Assembly (NCBI RefSeq): GCF_017498545.1
Contig: NZ_CP071793.1
Coordinates: forward strand, 6,399,001-6,463,000
Length of the DNA: 64,000 bases
Source of the DNA: Sulfidibacter corallicola
Lineage (GTDB): Bacteria; Acidobacteriota; Holophagae; Acanthopleuribacterales; Acanthopleuribacteraceae
Direction: 5' to 3'
Under the pieces are notes generated by a model, which saw only the letters and a list, made by a program, of their open reading frames with translations, did not search any database and was not told where the DNA came from. Below are positions 25,262-34,124 of this stretch, in pieces. Positions within the stretch are counted from its first letter, which is position 1; every line of letters starts with the position of its first letter. The position numbers were made by a program, and so were the translations under genes.

Positions 25262-25554
25262 ACGATCGTTTGACGAAAATCCTCTTGGCTCCTCACCTGT
25301 CCGAGAAGAGCCTGGCCGAAAAGGCGAGCGACAACGTGTACGTGTTTCGCGTCCGCCCCGATGCCAACAAGATCGAAATCAAAGCTGCTGTCGAGAAGCA
25401 CTTTGAAGTGGTCGTGACCGACGTCAAGACTTCCAACGTCAAGGCCAAGAAACGCCGCATCGGCCGCCACATGGGCAAGACCGCGGCATGGAAGAAGGCT
25501 TACGTCACCGTGCAGCCCGGCTCCGGTGAAATCGAGTACTTCGAAGGCACCTAA
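25258..25554 (+). CDS. rplW: 50S ribosomal protein L23
   Basis: 98 residues with LLAPHLSEKSLAEKASDNVYVFRV and RRIGRHMGKTAAWKKAYVTV. L23 lies at the tunnel exit and docks trigger factor and SRP. Its ATG overlaps the rplD stop. Confidence 0.97.
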   Translation: MNDRLTKILLAPHLSEKSLAEKASDNVYVFRVRPDANKIEIKAAVEKHFEVVVTDVKTSNVKAKKRRIGRHMGKTAAWKKAYVTVQPGSGEIEYFEGT

Positions 25555-25577
25555 GCAATCGAACAGGAGTTGTTCCA

Positions 25578-26405
25578 ATGGCTATGAAATCATTTAAACC
25601 GACCTCTCCGGGTGTCCGCTCGCTTAAGTTGCCCATTCACGAGGGCCTGGCCAAGACCGGTCCGAAGAAGTCGTTGACCGAAGGCCTCAGCAAGAAGGGC
25701 GGCCGTGACAACAAAGGTCGCATTCGCATCCGCTTCCGTGGCGGTGGCCACAAGCGCAGATACCGCGTGATCGATTTCAAGCGCACCAAAGACGGCGTTC
25801 CCGCGACAGTCGTTCAGGTCGAGTACGATCCGAACCGCAGCAGCCACATCGCCTTGTTGAAGTACGCCGACGGCGAGTTCCGCTACATCCTCGCGCCCGT
25901 GGGCCTGAAGGCCGGCGACACCGTCATGTCCGGTGCCGACGCCGACATCATCCCCGGCAACTGTCTGCCTCTGCGCAACATCCCGGTTGGTACCCTGATC
26001 CACAACATCGAGCTGAAAATCGGCAAGGGTGGCCAGATGGCCCGCAGCGCCGGTGCCTACGCTCAGTTGCTGGGTAAGGAAAACGAGTACGCCACCCTGC
26101 GTCTCCCTTCGGGCGAAGTTCGCCTGGTTCACCTCGACTGCCGTGCTTCCGTCGGTCAGGTGGGCAATATGGAAAACGAGATCAAAAAACTCGGTAAAGC
26201 GGGCCGCAAGCGTTGGATGGGCAAGAAGCCCCACAACCGCGGCGTCACCATGAACCCGGTCGACCACCCCATGGGTGGTGGTGAAGGTCGTTCTTCCGGT
26301 GGCCGTCATCCTTGTACGCCTTGGGGTAAACCGACCAAAGGTTGGCGCACCCGTCGCAAGAAAGCCAGCGACAAGATGATCGTCCGCAGACGCAAAACCA
26401 AATAA
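25578..26405 (+). CDS. rplB: 50S ribosomal protein L2
   Basis: 275 residues, with GRIRIRFRGGGHKRRYRVIDFKR and the near-universal MNPVDHPMGGGEGR, whose His is needed for peptidyl transfer. Full family length. Confidence 0.98.
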   Translation: MAMKSFKPTSPGVRSLKLPIHEGLAKTGPKKSLTEGLSKKGGRDNKGRIRIRFRGGGHKRRYRVIDFKRTKDGVPATVVQVEYDPNRSSHIALLKYADGEFRYILAPVGLKAGDTVMSGADADIIPGNCLPLRNIPVGTLIHNIELKIGKGGQMARSAGAYAQLLGKENEYATLRLPSGEVRLVHLDCRASVGQVGNMENEIKKLGKAGRKRWMGKKPHNRGVTMNPVDHPMGGGEGRSSGGRHPCTPWGKPTKGWRTRRKKASDKMIVRRRKTK

Positions 26406-26430
26406 TTGAGATCGCCATAAGGAGCGCGAA

Positions 26431-26715
26431 ATGCCGAGATCACTGAAAAAAGGGCCCTTCGTGGATCATCACCTGTTGGCCAAAGTCATCGCCCATCAGG
26501 AGCGCAGCGACAACAAGGTCATCAAGACCTGGTCGCGTCGATCCACCATCCTGCCCGAAATGGTGGGCATGACCTTCGCCGTTCACAACGGCCAGAAATT
26601 CATCCCCGTGTACGTCCAGGAAAACATGGTCGGCCACAAGTTGGGTGAGTTCTCGCCCACCCGCACCTGGCGCGGTCACGCCGGCCAGAAAAACCAAAAA
26701 GGTTCCAGAAGATAA
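26431..26715 (+). CDS. rpsS: 30S ribosomal protein S19
   Basis: 94 residues starting PRSLKKGPFVDHHL, with IKTWSRRSTILPEMVGMT and HKLGEFSPTRTWRGH. It binds the 30S head with S13. Confidence 0.97.
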   Translation: MPRSLKKGPFVDHHLLAKVIAHQERSDNKVIKTWSRRSTILPEMVGMTFAVHNGQKFIPVYVQENMVGHKLGEFSPTRTWRGHAGQKNQKGSRR

Positions 26716-26727
26716 TAGGGGGATCCC

Positions 26728-27069
26728 GTGATTGCCAAGGCCAAAGCAAAATACATTCGCGGATCCGCCCGCAAGGCGCGTCTGGTCATCGACCAGATCC
26801 GCGGTGAAAAAGTCGACCGAGCTCTGGAGATTCTCCGGTTCTCTCCCAAACGTGCCGCGCGGCACATCGAAGAGTGCCTGAAGTCCGCCATCGCCAATGC
26901 CGAGCAGAAAGACGGCATGATCGATGTGGACGAGCTCTACGTGTCCAAAGCCGTCGTCGACGAAGGACCCACGATGAAGCGCATTCGCCCGCGTGCCATG
27001 GGCCGCGCGTTCCGCATCAACAAGCGGTTCAACCACATCAGTATTGAATTGTCCCAAGCTGGGAAATAA
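26728..27069 (+). CDS. rplV: 50S ribosomal protein L22
   Basis: 113 residues, GTG start (IAKAKAKYIRGSARKARLVIDQIRG), ending with the beta-hairpin loop KRIRPRAMGRAFRINKRFNH that lines the exit tunnel. It follows rpsS by 12 bases. Confidence 0.97.
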   Translation: MIAKAKAKYIRGSARKARLVIDQIRGEKVDRALEILRFSPKRAARHIEECLKSAIANAEQKDGMIDVDELYVSKAVVDEGPTMKRIRPRAMGRAFRINKRFNHISIELSQAGK

Positions 27070-27080
27070 CGGAGGTAGTT

Positions 27081-27695
27081 GTGGGTCAGAAGGTTCATCC
27101 GACCGGGTTTCGTCTGGTCGTCAACAAGAACTGGTCCTCTAAATGGATTGCGAATCAGGAATACGCGGATTACCTGCACCTGGATCTCAATCTTCGCAAA
27201 GTATTGAAAGATCGCCTGCGTAACGCGGCCGTATCGCGCATCGACATCGAGCGCGCCGCCAACAAGCTGAAGCTCAACATCCTGACCGCCCGTCCCGGCA
27301 TCATCATCGGGAAGAAGGGCTCCGAAGTGGAAAAGCTGAAGAGCTGGATTTCGCAACGGACCAACCAGGACGTGACCATCAACATCAAAGAGGTCAAGAA
27401 ACCCGAGCTGGAAGCGCAGTTGATCGCCGAATCCATCTGCAATCAGTTGGAACGCCGTATTTCCTTCCGCCGTGCGATGAAGAAAGCCGAAGAAAATGCG
27501 TTGAGATTTGGTGCGAAAGGCATTAAAATCAAGGTTTCGGGCCGACTGAATGGTGCCGAAATCGCCCGTTCCGAAGAATACCTTTCCGGTCAGATGCCTC
27601 TGCAGACGTTGCGCGCCAACGTAGATTACGGCTTTGCGGAAGCTTTAACCACCTACGGCATCATCGGTGTCAAAGTTTGGGTTAACAAGGGCTAG
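27081..27695 (+). CDS. rpsC: 30S ribosomal protein S3
   Basis: 204 residues, GTG start after GGAGG (GQKVHPTGFRLV). The KH domain shows TARPGIIIGKKGSEVE; the C-terminal domain has SGRLNGAEIARSE and YGFAEALTTYGIIGVKVW. The length is 30 residues less than in E. coli because the variable tail is short. A 77-base gap follows. Confidence 0.97.
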   Translation: MGQKVHPTGFRLVVNKNWSSKWIANQEYADYLHLDLNLRKVLKDRLRNAAVSRIDIERAANKLKLNILTARPGIIIGKKGSEVEKLKSWISQRTNQDVTINIKEVKKPELEAQLIAESICNQLERRISFRRAMKKAEENALRFGAKGIKIKVSGRLNGAEIARSEEYLSGQMPLQTLRANVDYGFAEALTTYGIIGVKVWVNKG

Positions 27696-27772
27696 ATCGA
27701 TCCATCGTCGAGATGGCATGGCCTATGGGGCCCGTGCGCATTTTTTGCGTTCTTTGAAGGAGAAATACCGTC

Positions 27773-28189
27773 ATGTTGATGCCCAATCGCACAAAATATC
27801 GCAAAGTGCAAAAGAAACTGAAATTTAAAATGGCCACGCGCGGCGCCGAATTGGCGTTCGGTGAGTACGGCTTGAAGGCGCTCGAGTCCGGTTGGCTGAC
27901 CAGTCGTCAAATCGAAGCCGCCCGTATCGCGATGACCCGTCACGTCAAGCGTGGCGGTAAGATTTGGATCCGGATGTTCCCGGACAAGCCGATTACCACC
28001 AAGCCTGCGGAAACCCGCATGGGTAAAGGTAAAGGCTCCGTGGATCACTGGGTGACCGTGGTTCACGCCGGCAAGATTCTCTTCGAGATGGAAGGGGTCA
28101 GCCCCGAACTGGCTCGCGAGGCCTTTGAAATTGCGGCGCAGAAACTGCCGATCAAGTGCAAGTTCGTCATGCGCCACGGTGAGGAGTAA
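27773..28189 (+). CDS. rplP: 50S ribosomal protein L16
   Basis: 138 residues starting MLMPNRTKYRKVQKK, with GEYGLKALESGWLTSRQIEAARIAMTR-type core and WIRMFPDKPITTKPAETRMGKGKG. It organises the A-site region of 23S rRNA. Confidence 0.97.
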   Translation: MLMPNRTKYRKVQKKLKFKMATRGAELAFGEYGLKALESGWLTSRQIEAARIAMTRHVKRGGKIWIRMFPDKPITTKPAETRMGKGKGSVDHWVTVVHAGKILFEMEGVSPELAREAFEIAAQKLPIKCKFVMRHGEE

Positions 28190-28195
28190 GCGGTC

Positions 28196-28393
28196 ATGAA
28201 AGCTCAAGAGATTCGTGAAATGACGGACGACGCCATCGTCGCCGCCATTGCGGACCATGAAAAACAACTCATGCACCTGAAAATGGGCAACGCCATCGGT
28301 ACGGTGGAAAGCCCCATTGAAATCCGTCAGAAGCGGCGCACCATCGCGCGGATGAAAACCATCCTCGATCAGCGCCAGACGCAAAACAGCTAG
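28196..28393 (+). CDS. rpmC: 50S ribosomal protein L29
   Basis: 65 residues, two helices (MKAQEIREMTDDAIVAAI ... IEIRQKRRTIARMKTIL). It sits between rplP and rpsQ as in most bacteria. Confidence 0.95.
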   Translation: MKAQEIREMTDDAIVAAIADHEKQLMHLKMGNAIGTVESPIEIRQKRRTIARMKTILDQRQTQNS

Positions 28394-28412
28394 CAGGATA
28401 TAGGTAAGCTTC

Positions 28413-28667
28413 ATGGAAAATAACAGAGGTCAACGGGTTAAGAAAGTCGGCATCGTGGTGAGCGACAAGATGGATAAAACCATCGTTGTTCGTGTGGAGC
28501 AGAAGTACACTCACCCGCTGTACAAACGGACCGTGAAAAAGTCCAAAAAGTTCAAGGCCCACGACGAGGCAGGCACGGCCAAAACCGGCGACCGCGTCGA
28601 GATCATCGAGTCTCGCCCGCTGTCGAAGAGCAAGACCTGGCGCCTCGTCCGCGTGTTGGACAAATAA
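28413..28667 (+). CDS. rpsQ: 30S ribosomal protein S17
   Basis: 84 residues with KKVGIVVSDKMDKTIVVRVE and GDRVEIIESRPLSKSKTWRLV, the OB-fold signature of S17. Confidence 0.97.
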   Translation: MENNRGQRVKKVGIVVSDKMDKTIVVRVEQKYTHPLYKRTVKKSKKFKAHDEAGTAKTGDRVEIIESRPLSKSKTWRLVRVLDK

Positions 28668-28693
28668 GCGATTTTGAGTAAGGGAACACTGCC

Positions 28694-29062
28694 ATGATTC
28701 AAATGGGATCTATCCTCAATGTTGCTGACAACTCCGGGGCCAAGAAGATCATGTGTATCCGTCCCCACGGCGGGGACGTGGCCAAGGTAGCTCAGTTGGG
28801 CGACATCATCACGGCTTCCGTGAAGGAAGCCATTCCCGGCGGCACCATCAAGAAGAAGAAGGTGGTCAAAGCCGTCATCGTTCGTCAACAAAAAGAATTT
28901 CGGCGCAAGGACGGATCCTACATCCGCTTTGAAGAAAACGCCGCCGTGCTCGTCAAAGACGACGGCGAGCCCATCGGCTCCCGCGTTTTCGGCCCCGTGG
29001 CTCGCGAGCTGCGCGATCGGAAGTTCATGAAGATCGTTTCGCTTGCACCTGAAGTTCTGTAA
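28694..29062 (+). CDS. rplN: 50S ribosomal protein L14
   Basis: 122 residues (MIQMGSILNVADNSGAKKI, then KKKVVKAVIVRQQKEFRRKDG), standard length. First gene of the spc section; a perfect stem-loop follows its stop at 29064-29085. Confidence 0.97.
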   Translation: MIQMGSILNVADNSGAKKIMCIRPHGGDVAKVAQLGDIITASVKEAIPGGTIKKKKVVKAVIVRQQKEFRRKDGSYIRFEENAAVLVKDDGEPIGSRVFGPVARELRDRKFMKIVSLAPEVL

Positions 29063-29063
29063 T

Positions 29064-29085
29064 ACGGAACCGGAAGCGGTTCCGT
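29064..29085 (+). promoter_or_regulatory. intercistronic stem-loop rplN-rplX
   Basis: ACGGAACCG (29064-29072), loop GAAG, CGGTTCCGT (29077-29085): a perfect 9-bp hairpin starting two bases after the rplN stop. No U-run follows, so an RNA-processing, stability or regulatory role is more likely than termination. Confidence 0.65.
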
Positions 29086-29115
29086 CACGAAGCACTCGGA
29101 CAAGGTGAGAAGGAA

Positions 29116-29427
29116 ATGGCCGCAAAGATCAGAAAAGGCGACACCGTCATGATTGTCGCCGGCAAGGACCGGGGTGAGATCGGTAAGGTTCTTCAAGTGA
29201 TTCCCGGCAAGGATCGGGTTCTCGTTGAAGGCCGCAACATGGTGAAGAAGCACCGTCGTGCCTCCCAAAACCAGGAAGGCGGCATCGTCGACCTGGAGGC
29301 ACCGATTCACGTGTCGAACCTCATGTTGATCGATCCCTCCGACAGCAAACCCTGCCGGGTTGGTTTCGAGGTACGCGACGGCAAGAAGATTCGCGTATCC
29401 AAACGCACCAATACGGTACTCGACTAA
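29116..29427 (+). CDS. rplX: 50S ribosomal protein L24
   Basis: 103 residues with the KOW motif KGDTVMIVAGKDRGEIGKVLQV and NMVKKHRRASQNQEGGIVD. An assembly initiator for 50S. Both flanking gaps contain perfect hairpins. Confidence 0.97.
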   Translation: MAAKIRKGDTVMIVAGKDRGEIGKVLQVIPGKDRVLVEGRNMVKKHRRASQNQEGGIVDLEAPIHVSNLMLIDPSDSKPCRVGFEVRDGKKIRVSKRTNTVLD

Positions 29428-29436
29428 TGGAACCTA

Positions 29437-29455
29437 CACCGGACCCGTTCCGGTG
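29437..29455 (+). promoter_or_regulatory. intercistronic stem-loop rplX-rplE
   Basis: CACCGGA (29437-29443), loop CCCGT, TCCGGTG (29449-29455): 7 bp perfect, 23 bases before the rplE ATG. In E. coli the S8 repressor site of the spc operon lies at the start of rplE, so this hairpin is in the right place for an analogous site. That role is inference. Confidence 0.6.
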
Positions 29456-29477
29456 GGTTAACCTCTAAGAGGAAAAA

Positions 29478-30020
29478 ATGGATCGCATAGAAAAGAGATA
29501 TCGGGAAACTATTCGCCCCAAGTTGAAAGAAGAGTTGGACCTGAAGAACGTCATGCAGGTTCCCAAACTCGAGAAGATCGTGATCAATATGGGGGTAGGC
29601 GAAGCCATCGGCAATAACAAGGCGCTCGACGCCGCGGTGGAACAACTCACCGCACTGTCGGGTCAGCGTGCCGTGGTGACCCGGGCGAAAAAGTCCATCT
29701 CTAACTTCAAATTGAGAGAAGGGATGGCCATCGGCTGCCGTGTTACCTTACGCGGCGAAAAGATGTATCAGTTTTTTGATCGCCTGGTGAATATCGCATT
29801 GCCCCGGGTCCGTGACTTCCGCGGAGTATCCAACAAGGCATTCGATGGTCGTGGGAATTACACCCTCGGTTTGAAGGATCAGTTGATTTTTCCGGAAATC
29901 GATTACGGCTCCATCGATAAATCACGTGGCATGAACGTGTGTCTCGTCACCACCGCGGTGAACGACGAGCACGCGCGCACGCTTTTGACGGAATTGGGTT
30001 TCCCCTTCCGCAAGAACTAA
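29478..30020 (+). CDS. rplE: 50S ribosomal protein L5
   Basis: 180 residues with NVMQVPKLEKIVINMGVGEAI and the C-terminal VRDFRGVSNKAFDGRGNYTLGLKDQLIFPEI-type block. It binds 5S rRNA. In most bacteria rpsN follows; here only an 85-base gap with a hairpin precedes rpsH. Confidence 0.97.
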   Translation: MDRIEKRYRETIRPKLKEELDLKNVMQVPKLEKIVINMGVGEAIGNNKALDAAVEQLTALSGQRAVVTRAKKSISNFKLREGMAIGCRVTLRGEKMYQFFDRLVNIALPRVRDFRGVSNKAFDGRGNYTLGLKDQLIFPEIDYGSIDKSRGMNVCLVTTAVNDEHARTLLTELGFPFRKN

Positions 30021-30031
30021 GATCCACGGCG

Positions 30032-30063
30032 CCCCCCGCACCCTTCCGACATCCGGCGGGGGG
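30032..30063 (+). promoter_or_regulatory. intercistronic stem-loop in the place of rpsN
   Basis: CCCCCCGC (30032-30039) pairs with GCGGGGGG (30056-30063) around a 16-base loop. It lies between rplE and rpsH where rpsN (S14) is normally encoded. No coding remnant of S14 and no U-run are visible. Confidence 0.6.
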
Positions 30064-30105
30064 TCGATGAATTTGAGCTCGTAGAGTTTTGAAGGAGCAG
30101 CGATC

Positions 30106-30504
30106 ATGGTAACTGATCCAATAGCTGATTTGTTAACCCGGATTCGCAATGGTCACATGGCAAAGCACGACAAAGTGGACGTGCCCAATTCCAAGCTGAA
30201 GCAGGCTATTGTCAAAATCCTTAAAGAAGAGGGTTACATCAAAAATTTCAAGGTGGTGGAGACCAAGAAGAGTCACCCCATCATTCGCGTGTACCTGAAG
30301 TACAACGCCCAAGGCGAGCCGTTGATTCACGGCTTGAAGCGGGTTTCCAAGCCCGGTCGCCGCGTTTACTCCGGTAAGGACAGGTTGCCCAAGGTTCTCG
30401 ACGGCCTGGGCATTTCCATCATCACCACCAGCAGAGGGATCATGACCGACGCCAAGGCCCGTCATATGGGCGTGGGCGGCGAGGTCCTCTGCAAGGTCTG
30501 GTAA
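30106..30504 (+). CDS. rpsH: 30S ribosomal protein S8
   Basis: 132 residues: TDPIADLLTRIRNGHMAKHDKV at the start and GLGISIITTSRGIMTDAKARHMGVGGEVLC at the end, the family signature. S8 binds 16S helix 21 and in E. coli represses the spc operon. Confidence 0.97.
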   Translation: MVTDPIADLLTRIRNGHMAKHDKVDVPNSKLKQAIVKILKEEGYIKNFKVVETKKSHPIIRVYLKYNAQGEPLIHGLKRVSKPGRRVYSGKDRLPKVLDGLGISIITTSRGIMTDAKARHMGVGGEVLCKVW

Positions 30505-30515
30505 GGGGGAACGCC

Positions 30516-31067
30516 ATGTCACGTATCGGAAGAAAAGAAATCGTCATGCCCAAGAACGTCAAGGCCCGCATCGAAGGTAACGAAGTCTTCGTGGAAGGCC
30601 CCAAGGGCAAACTGAAGAGCCCGATTCCCTCCGGCATCACCGCCAACCTGGAAGACGGCAAGCTGAACTTCGACCGTCCCAACGACGAAGGCCCCACGCG
30701 CGCCGCGCACGGCCTGGCGCGCGCCCTGGCCAACAACTGCGTGGTCGGTGTCACTCAGGGCTTCAAGAAGCAGCTTCAAATCATCGGCGTCGGTTACCGC
30801 GTCAACGTCAAGGGTTCCACGGTGGAATTCCACCTGGGTTATTCGCACCCCATCGACTTCAAACTGCCCGACGGTATTTCCGCTCAAGCCGAACAGGACC
30901 GCAACACCAAGTCCATTATCCTCACCCTCGAGGGCATCGACAAGCAGCTCGTGGGACAGGTGGCCGCCAATATCCGTTCGTTGAGAAAGCCCGAGCCCTA
31001 CAAGGGCAAAGGCGTTCGCTACCTCAACGAGCAGATTCTGCGCAAGGCCGGCAAGTCCGGTAAGTAA
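30516..31067 (+). CDS. rplF: 50S ribosomal protein L6
   Basis: 183 residues with two L6 repeats, SRIGRKEIVMPKNVKARIEG at the start and the C-terminal RKPEPYKGKGVRYLNE. It lies near the GTPase-associated centre. Confidence 0.97.
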   Translation: MSRIGRKEIVMPKNVKARIEGNEVFVEGPKGKLKSPIPSGITANLEDGKLNFDRPNDEGPTRAAHGLARALANNCVVGVTQGFKKQLQIIGVGYRVNVKGSTVEFHLGYSHPIDFKLPDGISAQAEQDRNTKSIILTLEGIDKQLVGQVAANIRSLRKPEPYKGKGVRYLNEQILRKAGKSGK

Positions 31068-31085
31068 GGTAAGGAGCGCACTTCC

Positions 31086-31448
31086 ATGAAGAAAAGCAAA
31101 AAAGACATGCGGGTTCGTTCCCACCGGAGAATTCGTCGCAAGATCTCCGGCACCCAAGAACAACCGAGACTGGCCGTTTTCCGCAGCCTTAAGCAGATCT
31201 ACGTACAGGCCATCGACGACGTCACCGGTCACACCATTGCATCCGCCTCCACCCTGGAGAAGGAATTCAAGAGTGGCGGCAAGTACGGCGGCAACATCGA
31301 CGCCGCCAAGTTCGTCGGCTCTTCCATCGCCAAGCGTCTGCTGGACAAGGGCATTTCCACCGTGGTCTTCGACCGCGGGGGGTTCCAGTACCATGGACGC
31401 GTGCAAGCCGTGGCGGAAGCCGCGCGCGAAGCCGGCCTGAAATTCTAA
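31086..31448 (+). CDS. rplR: 50S ribosomal protein L18
   Basis: 120 residues: RSHRRIRRKISGTQEQPRLAVFRS and FDRGGFQYHGRVQAVAEAAREAGLKF. It binds 5S rRNA with L5. Confidence 0.97.
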   Translation: MKKSKKDMRVRSHRRIRRKISGTQEQPRLAVFRSLKQIYVQAIDDVTGHTIASASTLEKEFKSGGKYGGNIDAAKFVGSSIAKRLLDKGISTVVFDRGGFQYHGRVQAVAEAAREAGLKF

Positions 31449-31470
31449 CCGGGATGCAAAGGAGATCACC

Positions 31471-31977
31471 GTGAAAGCAAACAAGCCCACGCTCAATGAA
31501 ATGAACCTGAAAGACTCCGTGGTCACCATCAAGCGCGTGACCAAGGTCGTCAAGGGCGGCAAGAACTTCTCCTTCTCGGCCATGGTCGTCGTCGGCGACG
31601 GCGAAGGTCAGGTCGGTTACGGCCAGGGCAAGGCTCTGGAAGTTCCCGCCGCCATCAAGAAAGCCGTGGCCGCCGCGAAGAACTCCATGATTCGCGTGCC
31701 CATCATCGATGGAACCATCCCTCACGAGGTGAAGGAACGCTACGGCGCCGGCAAGGTCCTGCTGAAACCGGCCAAGGAAGGTACCGGCGTTATCGCGGGT
31801 GGTGCCGTTCGTGCCGTGGTGGAAGCCGCCGGTATTCGCGACATCGTGACCAAGTCGCTCGGTTCGGACAACAAGATCAACATCGTCAAAGCGACCTTCA
31901 AATGTCTGGCGGAACTGCAGGATCCCACGGAATACGCCCGTGCCCGCGGCCGCGAGATCAATCAGGAGAAAGCATAA
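31471..31977 (+). CDS. rpsE: 30S ribosomal protein S5
   Basis: 168 residues from GTG (KANKPTLNEMNLKDSVVTIKRV). The dsRBD-like core shows KGGKNFSFSAMVVVGDGEG and VGYGQGKALEVPAAIKKA, and the C-domain GTGVIAGGAVRAVVEAAGI. Its TAA shares a base with the rpmD ATG (TAATG). Confidence 0.97.
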   Translation: MKANKPTLNEMNLKDSVVTIKRVTKVVKGGKNFSFSAMVVVGDGEGQVGYGQGKALEVPAAIKKAVAAAKNSMIRVPIIDGTIPHEVKERYGAGKVLLKPAKEGTGVIAGGAVRAVVEAAGIRDIVTKSLGSDNKINIVKATFKCLAELQDPTEYARARGREINQEKA

Positions 31978-32153
31978 TGAGCACCGTCAAAGTACGTCTG
32001 GTGAAAGGCCTTGCCGGCAAGCTGAAGACGCACCGCAAGGTTGTTCACTCGCTTGGCCTGAAGAAGGTCAACCAAGTCAAGGAACTCAAGGATTGTCCCG
32101 AGGTTCGCGGACAAATCAAGAAGATCGATTATCTTCTGGAAATCGTGGAATAA
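31977..32153 (+). CDS. rpmD: 50S ribosomal protein L30
   Basis: 58 residues (VKVRLVKGLAGKLKTHRKVVHSLGLKKVNQ). Start at 31977 overlaps the rpsE stop, supporting coupling; the longer frame upstream is not needed. Confidence 0.95.
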   Translation: MSTVKVRLVKGLAGKLKTHRKVVHSLGLKKVNQVKELKDCPEVRGQIKKIDYLLEIVE

Positions 32154-32166
32154 GAAGGATACGGCC

Positions 32167-32610
32167 ATGAAGTTGAACGAGTTGAGACCCAACGACGGCG
32201 CAACCCGAAACAAAAAACGCGTTGGCCGTGGTCCTGGGTCCGGCAACGGCAAAACCGCGGGACGCGGCCACAAAGGTCAAAAATCCCGCAGTGGTTACAG
32301 CCGTAAGCGCGGTTTCGAGGGCGGCCAGATGCCCTTGCAGCGTCGCCTGCCCAAGCGCGGTTTCAAGAACCCATTCCGCAAGGAATTCGTGGTTTTGAAC
32401 CTGTCCCTGTTCGAAACCCGCGACGTAACTGAAGTCACCTTGGAAGACTACCGCAAATTGGGGCTTATCAAAAATCTCCGTGATGGTGTTAAGATTCTTG
32501 GCGACGGCGACCTAAGTCGTGCCATCACCTTTCACGCGCACAAGTTTTCCAAATCCGCCCAGGAAAAGATCGAGAAAGCCGGCGGCAAATGCGTCGTCAT
32601 CGAGGATTGA
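32167..32610 (+). CDS. rplO: 50S ribosomal protein L15
   Basis: 147 residues: MKLNELRPNDGATRNKKRVGRG, then GRGHKGQKSRSGYSRKRGFEGGQMPLQRRLPKRGF-type glycine-rich arm. It precedes secY as usual. Confidence 0.97.
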   Translation: MKLNELRPNDGATRNKKRVGRGPGSGNGKTAGRGHKGQKSRSGYSRKRGFEGGQMPLQRRLPKRGFKNPFRKEFVVLNLSLFETRDVTEVTLEDYRKLGLIKNLRDGVKILGDGDLSRAITFHAHKFSKSAQEKIEKAGGKCVVIED

Positions 32611-32644
32611 TCCTCGACGAACACCTTCGGTAAAGAGTTAACAC

Positions 32645-34063
32645 ATGGAAAAGGTAATCGAAAACATCAAGAACATTTTCGAGATCCCGGATTTACGCAA
32701 CAGGATCTTTTTCACCTTCGGCATCCTGGCCCTCTATCGGCTGGGCTGCCAGGTCCTGGTGCCCGGTGTAGACAGTAATGAAATTGCCAATCTGTTCAAC
32801 GTGAGCGGCAGCGGCATGCTGGACATGGCCAATACCTTCAGTGGGGGCGCCCTCGGCAACGCTGCCGTCTTCGCGCTCGGCATCATGCCCTACATCACCG
32901 CGTCGATCATCTTGCAGATTCTTCAGAAAACCGTGCCCTATCTCGAACGGCTTTCTAAAGAAGGGGAACAGGGACGCAATAAAATCAACCGCTACACCCG
33001 GTATCTGACGGTTGTCTTCGCGTTGTTGCACGCTTGGGGCATCACCACGATCCTCATCAGCATGGACAACAACAACAACCTGATCACCGTCGAAAATACG
33101 CTGTTTTTCCGGTTGATCGCGATGGTGACGCTGACTACGGGCGCCATTCTGATCATGTGGCTTGGTGAGAAGATTACCGAACGCGGTATCGGTAACGGCA
33201 TCTCGCTGATCATCTTCGCGAGTATCGTCGTCACCGTGCCCGGCTCCGTGATCGACATCTGGAAACAAGTACAGAGCAACGTGATTCCCGCTTCCGTCAT
33301 GGCGTTGGTCCTGGCGGTGATCGTGGGCACCATCTTCTTCGTGGTGTTCTTCGAGCTCGGCGTTCGCCGCATCACCATCCAGTACGCCAAACGCGTCGGG
33401 AACGAAGGCCAGACGGCCGGTGGCAGCAGCTACCTGCCGTTCAAGATCAACTCCGCCGGCGTCATCCCGGTGATCTTCTCGGCCTCCATCGTTCAGTTGC
33501 CTTCGATGTTGACCCAGATCCCCAGCATTCGCACCAATCCCGCGGTGATGGGCGTGTTGGATCACTTCCTCTACGGTCGTCCGTTCAGCAACGTCTTCTT
33601 CTTCGTGGCGACGATGTTCTTCACGTTCTTCTACGTGGAAATGCTGTTCAATCCGAAGGACACTGCCGAGAATCTCAAGAAACAAGGTGGGTTCATCCCC
33701 GGTATTCGTCCCGGTCAAGAGACCCAGGACTATATCGAACGCGTGTTGAACCGACTCACCTTCTGGGGAGGCCTGTACCTCTCGCTGGTGAGTATCATCC
33801 CCAGTCTGATCATGTCTGGTCTGCAGCTTCAGAGTCTGCCGGTTTGGTTGGGTGGCGAGTTGTTCCAAAATTTGCCCGCCATCCTCAACCAGGGTACTCA
33901 GGTCATGCTTGCATCCGCCCTCGGCGGAACCAGTCTGTTGATCATCATCAGTGTCGGCCTCGACTTCGTGAATCAGGTCGACAACCAGTTGGTGATGCGG
34001 AAGTACGACGGTTTTACTTCCGATGCGGGCAAATCGAAAGTGCGCACCAGAAGGTACGCGTAA
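32645..34063 (+). CDS. secY: protein translocase subunit SecY
   Basis: 472 residues with about ten membrane helices. Family blocks: LALYRLGCQVLVPGV, FALGIMPYITASIILQIL, the cytosolic loops LWLGEKITERGIGNGISLIIFA and NPKDTAENLKKQGGFIPGIRPG, and the tail QLVMRKYDGF. It forms the Sec channel with SecE/SecG. Usually adk and map follow; here a 106-base gap with a hairpin leads to infA. Confidence 0.97.
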   Translation: MEKVIENIKNIFEIPDLRNRIFFTFGILALYRLGCQVLVPGVDSNEIANLFNVSGSGMLDMANTFSGGALGNAAVFALGIMPYITASIILQILQKTVPYLERLSKEGEQGRNKINRYTRYLTVVFALLHAWGITTILISMDNNNNLITVENTLFFRLIAMVTLTTGAILIMWLGEKITERGIGNGISLIIFASIVVTVPGSVIDIWKQVQSNVIPASVMALVLAVIVGTIFFVVFFELGVRRITIQYAKRVGNEGQTAGGSSYLPFKINSAGVIPVIFSASIVQLPSMLTQIPSIRTNPAVMGVLDHFLYGRPFSNVFFFVATMFFTFFYVEMLFNPKDTAENLKKQGGFIPGIRPGQETQDYIERVLNRLTFWGGLYLSLVSIIPSLIMSGLQLQSLPVWLGGELFQNLPAILNQGTQVMLASALGGTSLLIIISVGLDFVNQVDNQLVMRKYDGFTSDAGKSKVRTRRYA

Positions 34064-34124
34064 CGAGCTGAATTCGCGGTTGTAACGCCTGTGAGAAAGG
34101 TGTTAGGATTGTGAGTTGGCCTAC

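Noticed and set aside
30021..30105. Possible rpsN between rplE and rpsH
   Set aside because: 85 bases are too few even for the 61-residue zinc form of S14, and no CxxC coding pattern is present.
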